Source: Dugong dugon
Lineage: Eukaryota; Chordata; Mammalia; Sirenia; Dugongidae
NCBI GenBank assembly: GCA_030035585.1
Contig: CM057462.1
Coordinates: 115,377,234-115,441,233, forward strand
Direction of reading: 5' to 3'
DNA length: 64,000 bases
The notes under the pieces were generated by a model, which worked only from the letters and a program-made list of their open reading frames with translations, did no database searches and was not told the origin of the DNA. This document shows positions 1 to 11,388 of this stretch, one piece after another. The position numbers were made by a program, and so were the translations under genes. Within the stretch, counting starts at the first letter, position 1, and every line of letters begins with the position of its first letter.

Positions 1-1968
1 TCATACCCACACTCTCACAATCACAACACACACAGAAACACAGACACTTTCTTTTCAGTGTAATACAGGCATTATCTCTTGGCTTTCAGGGTGGCCCAGA
101 AGATTTGAAATGAATATCCCGCTCAGAAACCTTAAAATCTTGAGATCTCCATCTTGAATTCAAGTAAGATTCAACCTTATTTACCTGTTTGAAATCAGTA
201 GATAGGATTATTCACATAGCTGACTTTTTTGAATATCTAATTTAAATCATATTATATCTATATTAAATTGGATAAAAATTCAACATTAAGAGATTACAAA
301 AGGAGAGCATGGCCAAAATTAACAGCAGACCTTTCTGTGTGCTAGATAACTCATTTCGGCAACACTGTCTTACCGCTAGCTTCCAGAGAGTTGCTGAGAA
401 GTCCCCTGTTCTTCCAGGACTTTTGCAGTCTTCTGGAAATCTCCCTCTTTGCCCCCAGATTCTAAGTAACCTAGTTAGCATATTCCCTTTGCATGTAAAA
501 AGGGATGTACACTGTAACCTGAGGCCAGGCCCACCGCAATTAACATTTCAAATCAGAGACTCTGTCCGCAGATATTTTACTAAGGTACAAAAAGGAAAAG
601 AATCTCTGGCAGGGTGGGATAAAGACAAGCCTATGGAGGCCTAATTTACTGAGCATTATTAAACAAAGATTTCCTAAAGAGACAGCAAAGAAAGAAATGG
701 ATTTCTATATAGAGTAATGGGCATTAGGAAACTAAGCTCATGTCTTTTAAAACGGAAACTTCTGTGGCTGATTTTATTTTCTTAAATAGGTTATACCACG
801 GTAAGAAACAGGGTAATCAACGTGGCCTGTTTCTGATGATTTTGATAAACACCCCCCAAATCTTCCACATCATTCCCCCATGTCACAACTACTTTAACCC
901 TTTCAATTCCTAAGCATAACTCTAGAATCCAGTAAGCTGTAATAGTTTTGGGGTGATCAAGGTCAAGCTAAATGGGATGGAAATAAGGAGTCCAGTTAAT
1001 TAATATCGCTTGCTGTTGTGCCTCCAAAATCAACCAAGTGTACATTATTATTACTTGTTCTTGGGTGTAACATATTTTTTGGAGGCAGTTGGGCTATAAA
1101 TTTTACATACGTAAGTAAAGAAAATACTTGTCTTTGCAGAGTTGGACCTACTAAATGTTTCACTCCCAGTATGGTTTGCCTACAGTCATAAACCCAGTCA
1201 CCACCCAGGAGAATAGTCATGGAAACATATTTTAATAATTCATTTCCTATAAAAAATTTAGATGCCCACAATTTCCTCCCATTCCTTAATCCTATATTCA
1301 TGATTCTAACCATCTATAGGTTTTTTACCAGAGTCAGAATTATGAACACACAGTGTCTTCAGTTATGGTTGATTCCAAAGGTGAAAGTCCTACCTTTTTT
1401 GCTCACATAATTTCAATGATAACATTGATGACTCTTCAAGATCTTTGTTACTCTTTTAGGATAAAATAATTCAAAAGAGCATTTGTGTCATTTGGGGCAA
1501 TTGGATAAGCTTCAGCTCAACCTCTGGAATAATAGGAACAGATGGATTTCTGTCAAAGAAATGTATCTTCTTCCACCCTTTTAGCTGGCATCATTATTTT
1601 AGGATATCCAGCTCCAGTAGAATAGCTGAGACAAAATTTTAGAACCAGAAATTCTGTCCCCCCAGCTTTCCACGGTAATAATAAGGACAAGTCTCTAGAC
1701 ATGAAACACACTCGGCGGGTGCACTTTTTGCCCTTCCAGTGCCTGTGGCAGACATCATTAATCAGTTGCAACCTTTTCTGCATAAGTAAGATGCAGCCTA
1801 AAAATCCTACAAGCCCGTGTTTTGCAAATTCCAGAAAGTTACATAAAAAACCCTCATAAGTTTGTCATAGTCGTGTGCTACCAGTATAAAATAAATGTTA
1901 TTAATATTTTTCTTTAAATTGACAATGTTTTTACTTAAATTTGTCCTATAAGAATAATTTATATCATT
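1..1968. other. Unrecognised non-coding sequence
   Basis: No gene or repeat family that I can name. The first ~50 bases are CA/ACA-rich low-complexity sequence. Frames of 60-111 codons occur on both strands (for example plus 309-644 and minus 996-1313), but none shows a recognisable domain, splice context or codon pattern, so I treat them as chance. An old, eroded repeat could be present below visual detection. Confidence 0.5.
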
Positions 1969-1979
1969 ACATAATATCC

Positions 1980-2479
1980 CCCACATGTTGTCATACTGTG
2001 GTGGCTTGCGCATTGGTGTGATGCTGGAAGCTATACCACCAGTATTTCAAATACCAGCATGGTCAGCCATGGTGGACAGGTTTCAGCTAAGCTTCCAGAC
2101 TAAGAGACACTAGAAAGAAGGACTTGATGGTCTACTTCTGAAAAAATTAGCCAGTGAAAACTTTAAGAACCAAAAATCTGTCTTGGAAGAATTACACCCA
2201 GAATGCTCCTTAGAAGCAAGGATGGCAAGACTTCATCTCACATACTTTGGACATGTTATTAGGAAGGACCAGTCCTCAGAGAAGGACATCATGCTTGGTA
2301 AAGTAGAGGGTCAGCAAAAAAGAAGACCCTCAACGAGATGGATTGACACAATGGCTGCAACAATGGTCTCAAACATAACAATGATTGTGAGGATGGCGGA
2401 GGATAGGGCAGTGTTTTCATTCTGTTGTACATAGGGTCATTATGAGTCAGAACAGACTCAATGGCACCTAACAACAACA
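1980..2479 (+). mobile_element. Internally deleted RTE LINE derivative (5' end joined to 3' end)
   Basis: About 190 bp match the 5' leader of the full-length RTE at 36286 (the 'gtcatactg.ggtggctt' start, the 'atttcaaatacca' block and 'gacaggtttcag'). They are joined directly to about 310 bp of RTE 3' end (from 'aaatctgtcttggaag' to the (aac)n tail). All endonuclease and reverse transcriptase sequence is missing. A perfect 11-bp direct repeat, acataatatcc, flanks it at 1969-1979 and 2480-2490, so the boundaries are firm and the flanking repeat is a TSD. The 83-codon frame at 2183-2434 is leftover C-terminal RTE coding sequence. It either moved in this short form or was deleted after insertion. 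Confidence 0.85.
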
Positions 2480-2564
2480 ACATAATATCCATAAAATTAT
2501 GGGTTTCATATTCTAGTAAGTTTTTTTTTTACTATATACTGAAATAAATAACTCTTAAAATACA

Positions 2565-2892
2565 ATGTCCTAGAGACTGGAGAAACCCCTAGAGTTCGGC
2601 TCCCAGGCCGTTTTAGCTCAGTAATGAAGTCACTCCTGAGGTTCACCCTTCAGCCAAAGATTAGACAAGCCCATAAACAAAAAGAGACTAAATGGGCACA
2701 CCAGCCCAGGGGCAAGGACGAGAATGCAGGAGGGAACAGGAAAGCTATTAATAGAGAACCCAAGTTCAAGAAGGGTAGAGTGTCGACATGTTGTGGGGTT
2801 GGCAACCAATGTCACAAAACAATATATGTACTAATTGTTTAATGAGGAGCTAGTTTGTTCTGTAAACTTTCATCTAAAGTACAATAAATATA
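2565..2892 (+). mobile_element. L1 3'UTR fragment
   Basis: Reads as the reverse complement of the 3'UTR of the large L1 in this window. The shared blocks are 'gagactggagaaacccc', 'cactcctgaggttcaccctt' and 'cccaagttcaagaagggtagagtg', ending near an A/T-rich tail. It is a 5'-truncated, non-coding L1 remnant. Confidence 0.7.
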
Positions 2893-3368
2893 TGTCCTAT
2901 TTTGTGTACCATCTTAGTACCAAAAGTGATTCAATTAAAGTTAATTAAATATGTATTTGTTGTTTACCATTTCTAGACTTGAACGGAAAATGGCAGGGAG
3001 TTTTTTCCAGATCCTGGAAAGACAACTGAGATGAGCTGTGGCCTTTAGTGAAAGAATGCAGTGAATTCTAGGCGACCAGGCAAGGGGAATCGACACCCCA
3101 CAGACCACCCTTATTCTCTTTCTGATCTAATGCCAGAGCTTCCCTTTTGCAGTAGCCAACTGAAAGCCATGGCAAGAGAACCTATTGATACAGTCCACAT
3201 GAATCAGTCTCCAGAGATTTAAGGATGTTGAAGGGCATCTGGAGGGAAAACGGTAGGTATTTAGCACTACTGAGCATTATTCAAAGCGTTGGTGATATGA
3301 TGAGGAGTATGACAGAGGTGACAGTTTTGTGGTAGACAGGGAAATAAACTAGCATTATGGAGTGGGTA
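2893..3368. other. No recognisable feature
   Basis: AT-rich at the start and unique-looking afterwards. No coding, RNA or repeat signature seen. Confidence 0.5.
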
Positions 3369-3565
3369 GGAGCTTTGGTGGCACATGCTCGGCTGTTAAC
3401 TGAAAGGTCAGCAGTTCAAACCCACCCAGTTGCTCTGGAGAAGAAAGAGCTGGAGATCTGCTTCTGTAAAAACTACAGCCTAGTAAACCCTATGGGGCAG
3501 TTCTACTATGTCCTATGGGGTCACTATGAGTCAAAATTGACTCAATAGTACCTAACAAAAAGAAC
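3369..3565 (+). mobile_element. AfroSINE, long form
   Basis: tRNA-derived head ('ggagctttggtggcac...'), a B-box-like 'ggtcagcagttcaaaccc', then 'ctggagatctgcttctgtaaa', 'aaaccctatggggcagttc' and the tail 'gtcactatgagtcaaaattgactc'. It carries the extra segment between 'ctccg' and 'cttggaaaccc' that marks the long subtype. It has a small deletion in the A-box area. Confidence 0.85.
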
Positions 3566-3821
3566 ATGGAATGGGTATGCATACAGTGCATGTACATGGA
3601 TGACTAACCAGCATAAGGAAGTTAGAGAAATCTTTCCAGAGGAAGCAAAATCTAAATGGAGTCACCAATGAGAAGTAGGTGATACACCACCCAGGGGGAG
3701 TGACATGCATTTAATATGGCCAGGGCAGGGCATAAATTGGGAAAGGAAGCGGAGAGGTAGAGTTTCAAAAGAAAGCTGGAAAGAAAATCAGGAAATATAA
3801 AGAAGTTTAGATACCATGCTT

Positions 3822-3946
3822 CTTGCTGTTGTTGCTACTGAGTTGGTTCCAGATGACTCCAACTCATGGCAAACTGTGTATAACAAACGAAACGTTGCCT
3901 GGTCCTATGCCATCTTCGTGATTGCTGGCATGTTTGAGTTCATGAA
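3822..3946 (-). mobile_element. RTE LINE 3'-end fragment
   Basis: Matches the extreme 3' end of the RTE element in reverse orientation: 'gctgttgttgctactgagttgg', then 'gactccaactcatggcaa' and 'gtcctatgccatcttcgtgatt'. About 125 bp, strongly 5'-truncated. Confidence 0.7.
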
Positions 3947-4014
3947 CCAAAAAAAAACAAAGCAAAACAAAACCCACTGTTCTTCAGTCGATTCCGACTC
4001 ATAGCAACTCTATA
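3947..4014 (-). mobile_element. AfroSINE 3' fragment
   Basis: An A-rich run (aaaaaaaaacaaagcaaaac) followed by 'cagtcgattccgactcatag' and 'caactctatagg', which is the reverse complement of the AfroSINE 3' end. It abuts the RTE fragment, so one may have inserted at the tail of the other. Confidence 0.65.
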
Positions 4015-4242
4015 GGTGTATTTAATCCTGATGTTAACAGTGAATCACTGAAATAGGGCAGTGAAATCATCCTACTTCTGTTTTAGAATTATTGCCCTGG
4101 ATTGAAGAAAGGCATGACTGACATTGAGATCAATTAAGAGCCTATGGTTTTAATAAAAGTAAGTGGTAACATTGTGCAGGATTGAAATAGTTCCGGTGGG
4201 ATGAATTAGCAGACATATTTAAGAGATACTATCAACAGGTTT

Positions 4243-4348
4243 GGAGCTCTGGTGGCGCAGTGGTTAAGTGATACGGCTGCTAACCAGAAAGTAGGCAGTG
4301 CAGATCTACCAGTCGCTCCTATTCGACGGCAAATGGTTTGGTTTTGTT
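4243..4348 (+). mobile_element. Miniature AfroSINE with internal deletion and 13-bp TSD
   Basis: Has a complete tRNA-like head ('ggagctctggtggcgcagtg') and the terminal 'tcgacggcaaatggtttgg'. The middle of the SINE ('ttggaaaccctatggggcag' to 'gagtcggaa') is absent. A perfect 13-bp direct repeat, tatcaacaggttt, flanks it at 4230-4242 and 4349-4361, which fixes the ends. Length is 106 bp compared with ~160-215 bp for other copies in the window. Confidence 0.85.
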
Positions 4349-4361
4349 TATCAACAGGTTT

Positions 4362-4841
4362 TGATGGTTTGTAGAGAATGAAATAGAAAGAATGACTCCT
4401 CACCTCCGTTAGACTAAACCTTGCCAAATCAATTACGCTCACTTACCGATGGGCCTATGGGACACATAAAAAAAATTTCTCAAAAAGTTGTAATTGCGTA
4501 TGGTTTCTACATACGGAATCCTTATCTCAATTTACCTTTCATGAGAAAATTGGAGATATAGCCTGAGGTGGGTGACACGGAGAATTGATTTGGAAGTATA
4601 GCAAAAATTCCGGCTTGAAAATCTTATAAGAATATTGAAAATAATTTAGTTGGGGAAGAAGACTGCCTGGAAAGTATTAAAATATTTCTGATAAAATACT
4701 ACAAGTTTATGTCAATTGGTTGGATTTTACAAAGACACAATTACGATGAATTATATCTCACAGTTCTAGTAATACATTCTTGGGATGGGGCTTAACATAG
4801 AGCCATCCAATTTCATATCATAATGACATTCAAAATAAATC
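4362..4841. other. No recognisable feature
   Basis: AT-rich unique-looking sequence between the miniature SINE and the L1 integration site. Confidence 0.5.
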
Positions 4842-4859
4842 ACTAAACAACGAAGCAAT
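4842..4859. repeat. Probable L1 target-site duplication, left copy
   Basis: 'ctaaacaacgaagcaat' just before a run of ten T residues (4861-4870) resembles 'ctaacaaagcaat' at 13287-13299, directly beyond the L1 5' end. The match is imperfect (two small indels), as expected for an old duplication. Confidence 0.5.
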
Positions 4860-4889
4860 GTTTTTTTTTTAGGATTTATATTCATGAAA

Positions 4890-5145
4890 TATTGTACTTT
4901 ATTTATTTATTTATTTATTGTACTTCAGGTGAAGGCTTACAAAACAAATAGTTTCTCATGAAACAAAAGTACACATGTTGTTTTATGACCTTGGTTAACA
5001 ACGCCACAACATATCAACCCTCTAACTTCTTAACCTTTTTTTTCTTGGTGAAAATACACATAGCCAAAGATACATCATTTCAAAAATTTCCAAGTGCACA
5101 ATTCAGTGACATTGACTACGCTCTTCCAATTGTGCTGTTATTCTC
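4890..5145 (-). repeat. Duplicated start of L1 3'UTR with an intervening L1M-like segment
   Basis: 4911-5030 ('aggtgaaggcttacaaaac', 'tagtttctcatgaaac', 'ccttggttaacaac') is a diverged direct repeat of 5148-5250 ('gatgaaggcttacagaac', 'tagtttctcatttaac', 'aatggttaacaatctcac'). Between them, 5036-5145 resembles the 3'UTR of older mammalian L1 elements ('aagtgcacaattcagtgac'). Either the L1 3'UTR carries a duplication or two L1 tails are stacked here. Confidence 0.5.
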
Positions 5146-6076
5146 ACTTAAGATGAAGGCTTACAGAACAAAATAGTTTCTCATTTAACAGTTACTACAA
5201 ATGTTGCCCTATGACAATGGTTAACAATCTCACAACACATCAACAATATCCTTACTCAACCTTGGGTTCCCTATCACCAGCATCCTTGTCCCCTTCTGCC
5301 TTCTGGCCCTTGTCACTGGACTCCTGTACCTCGTTAGTCTCATTTGGTTTTATGGGGCTGTCCACTCCCAGGCTGAACAGTGAACCTCAGAGGTAACTTC
5401 ACCACTGAGATAAAAGGGTGTCTGGGGGCCATACTCTCAGGGTTTCTCCAGTCTCCTTTAGGCCAGTAAATATGGTCATTTGTTTTGTGGATTAGAATTA
5501 TACTCTACATACTTCTCCAACTCTGTCCAGAACCATCTGTTATGATCCTGGTCAGAGCAGTCAGTGGTGGTAGCCGGGCACCATCCAGCTGTACTGGACT
5601 CAGTCTGGTGGAGGCCTTGGTAGCTGTGGACAATTAGTCCTTCGGACTAATCTTTTCCTTGTATCCTGTTCTCTTCCTTCTCCCTTGCTCCCGAAAGGAT
5701 GAGACCAATGGAGCATCTTAGATGGCCGCTCACAGGCTTTTAAGACCCCAGACATTACTCACCAAGGTAGAATGTAGAGCATTGACTTTATAAACTGTGT
5801 CATGCCAATTGAGCTAGATGTTCCCCGAGACCATGGTCCCCAGAGCCCTCTGCCCAGCAATTCAGTCCTTCAAGGAGTTTGGATGTGTCTATGGGGCTTC
5901 CATGACCTTTCCTTGTACAGGTTGTGCTAGTTTCCCCTGTATTGTGTACCATCTCACCCTTCACCCAAGATACCACTTATCTAGTGCCTATTTAGTATTT
6001 CCCCCCCCCCACCCCTCCCATCCCTCGTAACCAACAAAGATTGTTACATTTTGTGTGTGAACTTTTTCACGGGTTT
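5146..6076 (-). other. L1 3'UTR
   Basis: Non-coding sequence between the ORF2 stop (6077) and the 3' terminus. Blocks such as 'cagacattactcaccaagg', 'ggatgtgtctatgggg' and 'catctcacccttcaccc' recur in the second L1 3'UTR at 57195-58060. This shows a family-specific 3'UTR unlike that of primate L1. Confidence 0.75.
6000..6027 (-). repeat. G-rich polypurine tract of the L1 3'UTR
   Basis: On the L1 sense (minus) strand this is a G10 run followed by GGGG and GGG blocks separated by single T or A bases, just downstream of the ORF2 stop. A polypurine, potentially G-quadruplex-forming tract in the 3'UTR is a known shared feature of mammalian L1s. Confidence 0.7.
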
Positions 6077-9000
6077 TTACAATAGAGGTCTCATACAATA
6101 TTTGTCCTTTTGTGATTGACTTATTTCACTCAGCATAATGTCCTCCAGTTTCATCCATGTTATGAGATGCTTCACACATTCATTGTTGTTCTTTCTCGTT
6201 GCATAGTACTCCATTGTGTGTATGTACCATAGTTTGTTTATCCATTCATCTGTTGATGGGCATCTAGGTTTTTTCCATTGTTTTGCTATTGTGAACAATG
6301 CTGCCATGAACATAGGTGTGCATATGTCTATTCGAGTGACGACACTTATTTCTCTAAGATATATTCCTAGGAGTGGGATTGCTGGATCAAATGGGATGTC
6401 TACTTCTAGCTATCTGAGGAAGTGCCATATCATTTTCCAAAATGGTTGTATCATTTTGAATTCCCACCAGCACTGCATAAGTGTTCCGATCTCCCCGCAA
6501 CCCCTCCAACATTTGTTATTTCCAGTGGTTTTGATTCGTGCCAGTAATGCTGGGGTGAGATGGAATCTCATTGTGGTTTTAATTTGCATTTCTTTAATGG
6601 CTAGTGATCACAAGCATTTCCTCATGAGTCTGTTGGCCATTCCTTCTTTGGTGAAGTGTCTGTTCATTTCCTTTGCCCATTTTTTAATAGGGTTATTTGT
6701 CTTTTTATTGTAGAGGTGTTGGATTTTCTTGTAGATTATGGAGATTAGACCTTTGTCTGACTTGTACTGTCCAAAAATTTTTTCCCAGTCTGTAGGTTCT
6801 CTTTTTATTCTTTTGGTGAAGTCTTTTGAAGAGCATAGGTGTTTGATTTTTAGAAGATCCCAGTTATCTAGCTTATCTATTGGGTTTTGTGTGTTGATGG
6901 TTATGGTTTGTATCCTGTTAATGCCATGTATTAAGGCCTGAAGTGTTGGTCCTACTTTTTCTTCTATGAACTTTATAGTTTTAGGCTTTATATTCAGGTC
7001 TTTGATCCATTTTGAAGTAGTTTTTGTATACGGTGTGAGGTATGGGTTCTGTTTCATTTTTTTGCAGATTGATATCCAGTTTTGCCAGCACCATTTGTTA
7101 AAAAGACTGTCTTTTCCCCATTTGATGGACTTTGGGCCCTTGTCGAAGGTCAGGTGAGTGTAGGTGGATGGATTTACATCTGGGTTCTCAATTCTGTTCC
7201 ATTGGTTAATGTATCTGTCATTGTACCAGTACCAGGCTGTTTTGACTACTGTAGCTGTATAGTAGGTTTGAAGTTAGGTAGAGTGAATCCTCCAACTTTA
7301 TTCTTCTTCTTCAGTAGTGCTTTACTTATTCGGGGCTTCTTCACATTCCATGTAAAGTTAATGATTAGTTTTTCCCTCTCTTTGAAGAATATTGCTGGTA
7401 TTTGGATTGGGATTGCATTGTATTTGTAAATTGCTTTGGGTAGAATTGTCATTTTCACAATGTTGAGTCTGCCTATCCATGAGCATGGTATGTTTTTTCA
7501 TTTATGTAGATCTCTTTGGGTTTCTTGCAGTAGTGTTTTGTAGTTTTCTTTGTATAAGTCTTTTACATCCCTGGTCAGATTTATTCCTAAGTATTTTATC
7601 TTTTTAGGGGCTATTGAAAATGCTATTGTTTTCCTGATTTCCTTTTCATCATTCTCCTTATTGGTGTATAAGAATCCAACAGATTTTTGAATGTTTGTCT
7701 TGTATCCTGCTACTCTGCTGAATCTTTCTATTAGTTCCAGTAGATTTCTCTTGGAGTCTTTAGGGTTTTCTGTGTATAGTATCATATCATCTGCAAACAG
7801 GGACAGTTTAACTTCTTCGTTACCAATTTGGATGCCTTTTATTTCTTTTTCTTGCCTTATATCTCTAGCTAGAACTTCCAGCACAATGTTAAATAGGAGT
7901 GTTGATAAAGGGCATTCTTGTCTTCTTCCTGTTTTCAAGGGGAATGTTTTCAGCCTCTCTCCATTAAGAATGATGTTGGCCATTGGTTTTGCATAGATGC
8001 CCTTCATTATGTTGAGAAATTTCCCTTCTATACCTATTTTATTGAGAGTTTTTATCAGGAATGGGTGTTGGACTTTTTCAAATGCCTTTTCTGCGTCAAT
8101 TGAGATGATCATGTGATTCTTTTCTTTCCTTTTATTGATGTGGTGGGTTACATTGATTGATTTTCTAATGCTGAACCATCCTTGCATACCTGGTATGAAT
8201 CCTACTTGGTCGTGGCGTATTATGTTTTTGATATGATGCTGAATTATTGGCTAGAATTTTGTTGAGAATTTTTGCATCTGTATTCATGAAAGATATTGAT
8301 CTGTAATTTTCTTTTTTTGTGACATCATTTCCTGGTTTTGATATCAGCGTTATGCTGGCTTCATAGAATGAATTTGGAAGAGTTGCTTCCTCTTCTGTGC
8401 TCTGAAATAGCTTCGGTAGTATTGGTACAAGCTCTTTTGTAAATGTTTTGTAGAATTCTCCAGTGAAGCCATCTGGGCCAGGATTTTTTTTGGTTGGGAG
8501 TTTTTTTTATTACCTTTGCAATCTCTTCTCTTGTTATGGGTCTGTTCAGATTTTTCAACATCACTTTGCTGTAGTTTGGGTAGGCTGTGTGTTTCTAGAA
8601 ATTTATCCATTTCCTCTAGTTTTTCAAATTTGTTGAAGTATAGTTTTTCCTAATATTCTGTTATAATCCTTTTTATTTTAGTTGGGTCTGTTGTAATGTC
8701 CCCCATTTCATTTCTTATTTGGGTTATTTGTGTCCTCTCCTGTTTTTCTTTTGTCAGTCTGGCCAGTGGTTTGTCGATTTTGTTGATTCTTTCAAAGAAC
8801 CAACTTTTGGTTTCGTTGATTCTTTCTATTGTTTTTCTGTCCTCTATTTCATTTATTTTTGCTCTGATCTTTAGTATTTCCTTTCTTCTGGTGGTTGTGG
8901 GCATTTTTGCTGTTCTATTTCTATTTGTTTGAGTTCTGTAGTTAATTTTTTGATTTTGTCCCTTTCTTCTTTTTTGATATGTGTATCTATTGTTATACAT

Positions 9001-9891
9001 TGTCCTCTGAGGACTGCCTTTGCTGTGTCCCAAAGGTTTTGGTATGATGTGTTTTCATTCTCATTTGATTCTAGGAATTTTTTGTTTCCATCTCTGATTT
9101 CTTCTATTACCCACTGATGTGGAAGCAGGGTATTATTCAGTTTTCATGTAGTTGATCTTTATTCCTTGCTCTTTCTATTGTTAATTTCTACCTTGGTGGT
9201 ATTGTGGTCAGAGAAGATACTTTGAATTATCTCAACGTTTTGGATCTTGTTAAGGAATGCTCTGTGGCCTAAGATGTGGTCTATTCTGGAGAACGTTCCA
9301 TGTGCATTGGAAAAGAATGTGTACTTTGCAGCAGTTGGATGGAGTGTTCTATATATGTCCATGAGATCGAGCTGGCGACTGTGCCCTTTAGGTCTTCTGT
9401 ATCTTTGCTGAGTTTCTTCTTAGTTGTTCTGTCTTTTACTGAGAGTGGTGTGTTGAAGTCTCCTACTATTATTGTGGAACTGTCAATTTCTCTTTCCAGT
9501 GTTGTTAGAGTTTGTTTTATGTATTTTGGAGCCCTGTCTTTGGGTACGTAGATGTTTATTATGGTTATGTCTTCATGATGGATCGTCCCGTTAATCATTA
9601 TATAGTGTCCTTCTTTGTCTTTTATGGTAGATTTTGTTTTAAAATCTATTTTATCTGAGATTAGAATTGCCACTTCTGCTCTTTTTTGGTAGTTGTTAGC
9701 TTGATATCTTTTTTTCAACCTTTGCCTTTTAATAAATTCACATCTTTGTTTCTAAGGTGTGCCTCCTGCAGACAGCATATTGATGGATCCTGTTTTCTTA
9801 TTCATTCTGTCGCTCTCCATCTCTTTATGGGTGCATTGAGTCCATTTATATTCAGTGTAATTATTGATAGATGTGGGTTTGTTGCTGTCAT
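6077..9891 (-). pseudogene. L1 ORF2 (endonuclease-reverse transcriptase), disrupted
   Basis: The start codon at 9891-9889 lies in 'ctacaaaatgacagcaac'; the first residues read MTAT..LSIITLNINGLN, typical of L1 ORF2. The ~1,270-codon span equals the family's usual length. Recognisable parts in order: AP-like endonuclease (9281-9718, including 'IINIYVPKDRAP' and 'IIVGDFNTPLS', then 'FSRIDHILGH' near 9290), linker (8650-9033), reverse transcriptase (7498-8187, with '[17 protein letters not shown]' and the catalytic 'LFADDMILY'), and the C-terminal region ending 'IHTMEYYATRKNNNE' and 'WMKLEDIMLSEISQSQKDK' (6077-6313). Several frameshifts and stops break the frame between these segments, so no full-length enzyme can be made. 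FADD itself is intact. Confidence 0.9.
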
Positions 9892-10323
9892 TTTGTAGTG
9901 CTTTTTTTTTTTTTGTTGTGCTGAAGTTTTCTTTGTTCTTCTTACTCTTTTGTGCTGAGTTAATTTTGTTTGTGGATTTTTTTTTCATTTCTTTTTTTTT
10001 TGGTAGGTTTTGTTTTTGCTGAGACTTTATGTTTTTCCTCTTTTTTTTTTTATGAGTATGTTTGTTAACTTTCTTTTTGGTTACCAGGAATTTTACCCTT
10101 ATCTTTCTAAGTTTGAAGCTGTCTACCATTACTTGGTATCACCTTGCCTTCCTCTCCTTTAGAAAGTTCTATACCTATGCCGTTTAGTCCCTCTTTTATT
10201 GTTTTGATGTTGTTGTCATTTACTGATTAACTTCTCTGATTCCCTGTTGTATTTCTTTTGGTTTTGGATAGTCCTCAAGAGTTCAGTTCCGAGATTGGTA
10301 TCTGGCTGGTACGCTCCTGCGTC
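9892..10323 (-). other. L1 inter-ORF region
   Basis: 432 nt separate the ORF1 stop from the ORF2 start. The sense strand is strongly A-rich (runs of 8-12 A). The minus frame 9752-10129 runs across it, but its sequence is lysine/asparagine-rich and follows the A-rich composition, so I do not count it as a gene. Human L1 has only about 60 nt here. Confidence 0.65.
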
Positions 10324-11388
10324 CTAGGTTCTGCCTGTGAGCTGAAGCTGTTTGTCCTCAGATCGAAGTACTCCCTTTAATAATTCTTGTAAGTTTGGTT
10401 TGACTTTTACATATTCCCTTAACTTCTGTTTATCTGGAAATGACCTAATTTCATCATCAAATTTGAACGAGAGTTTTGCAGTATATATTATTCTTAGCTG
10501 GCAATTTTTTTCTTTCAAGATTTTATATATGTCATCCCATTGCCTTCTTGCCTGCATGGTTTCTGCCGAATAGTCTGAGCTTAGTCTTATTGTTTCTCCT
10601 CTGTATGTGACTTCTTGTTTTTCACGAGCTGCTCTTAGGATTCTTTGTTTGTCTTTGGTCTTGGTGAGTGTGAATATGATATGCCTTGGTGATTTTCTTT
10701 TGGGGTCTCTTCTATATGGGGTTTGTTGAGCTTCTTGGATGGCTCGCTTTTCATGTTTCATGATATTGGGGATGTTTTCTGTCAGCAGTTCCTCAATGAT
10801 CCTCTCTGTGTTTTCTGTTTTCTCCCCCTGTTCTGGAATTCCAATCACTCTAAGATTTTTGCTTTTGACTGTGTCCCACATAACTCTCAGGATCTCTTCA
10901 TTTTTCTTTGTTCTTTTTTTGAGTTTTCCCGAAACAGCGTTGTATCCGAGTGTTTGTCTTCAATTCCACTGATCCTGACTTCGACCGTTTCAAATCTGCT
11001 TGTCAGCCTTTCTATGACATCGTCCATTTCTGAAATCTTGTTGTTTGTCTTTTGGATTTCTAAGTGTTGTCTTTTTATAATTTCTAGTTGTGAAGTTATT
11101 TTTGCATTTTGTTCCTGCATTATTTTCCTGAATTCTTCCAATTTTTTGTCCTTATTTTCCATGAATTTGTCTATTTTTTCCTCATGTTTGTCAGCTTTTT
11201 GCCTCAGTTCTTGGAGAATTCTGAGTATTAGAGATTTGAATTCCCTATCAGGTAGTTCTAGCGCATTTTCTTCCAGAGGAGAGTCATCTGGTGTTTTATT
11301 TTGGATGTCTACTGGAATGAGCCTGTCCTGTTTTTGTAAATGTTTTATTATTGTCTGCTTTGGGGCATTCAGTAGTTATTTTTCTCAT
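10324..11388 (-). pseudogene. L1 ORF1 (RNA-binding chaperone), frameshifted
   Basis: The span equals ~355 codons, normal for mammalian ORF1. The N-terminal part (10887-11162 and upstream) is a charged coiled coil ('KKLEEFRKIMQEQNAKI', 'IKRQHLEIQKTNNKISEMDD'). The C-terminal part (10324-10881) holds the RRM/CTD with 'NLRVIGIPEQGEKTENTE' and 'RHIIFTLTKTKDKQRILRA', then 'REKQEVTYRGETIRLSSDY'. The two parts lie in different frames. The shift is in or near the homopolymer at 10911-10919, because 'EEILRVMWDTVKSKN' reads through in the second frame just after it. A further frame change lies near 11340, close to the proposed start at 11388. Confidence 0.85.

Noticed and set aside
309..644. 111-codon plus frame in unrecognised sequence
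   Set aside because: No recognisable domain, no neighbouring exons, no splice-site pattern to support an exon. Length is within chance expectation for a 64-kb window.
996..1313. 105-codon minus frame, possible old retroviral coding remnant
   Set aside because: I could not place it in gag, pol or env or find any retroviral motif, so I do not call it.
6216..6713. 165-codon plus-strand open frame
   Set aside because: Antisense to the C-terminal part of L1 ORF2.
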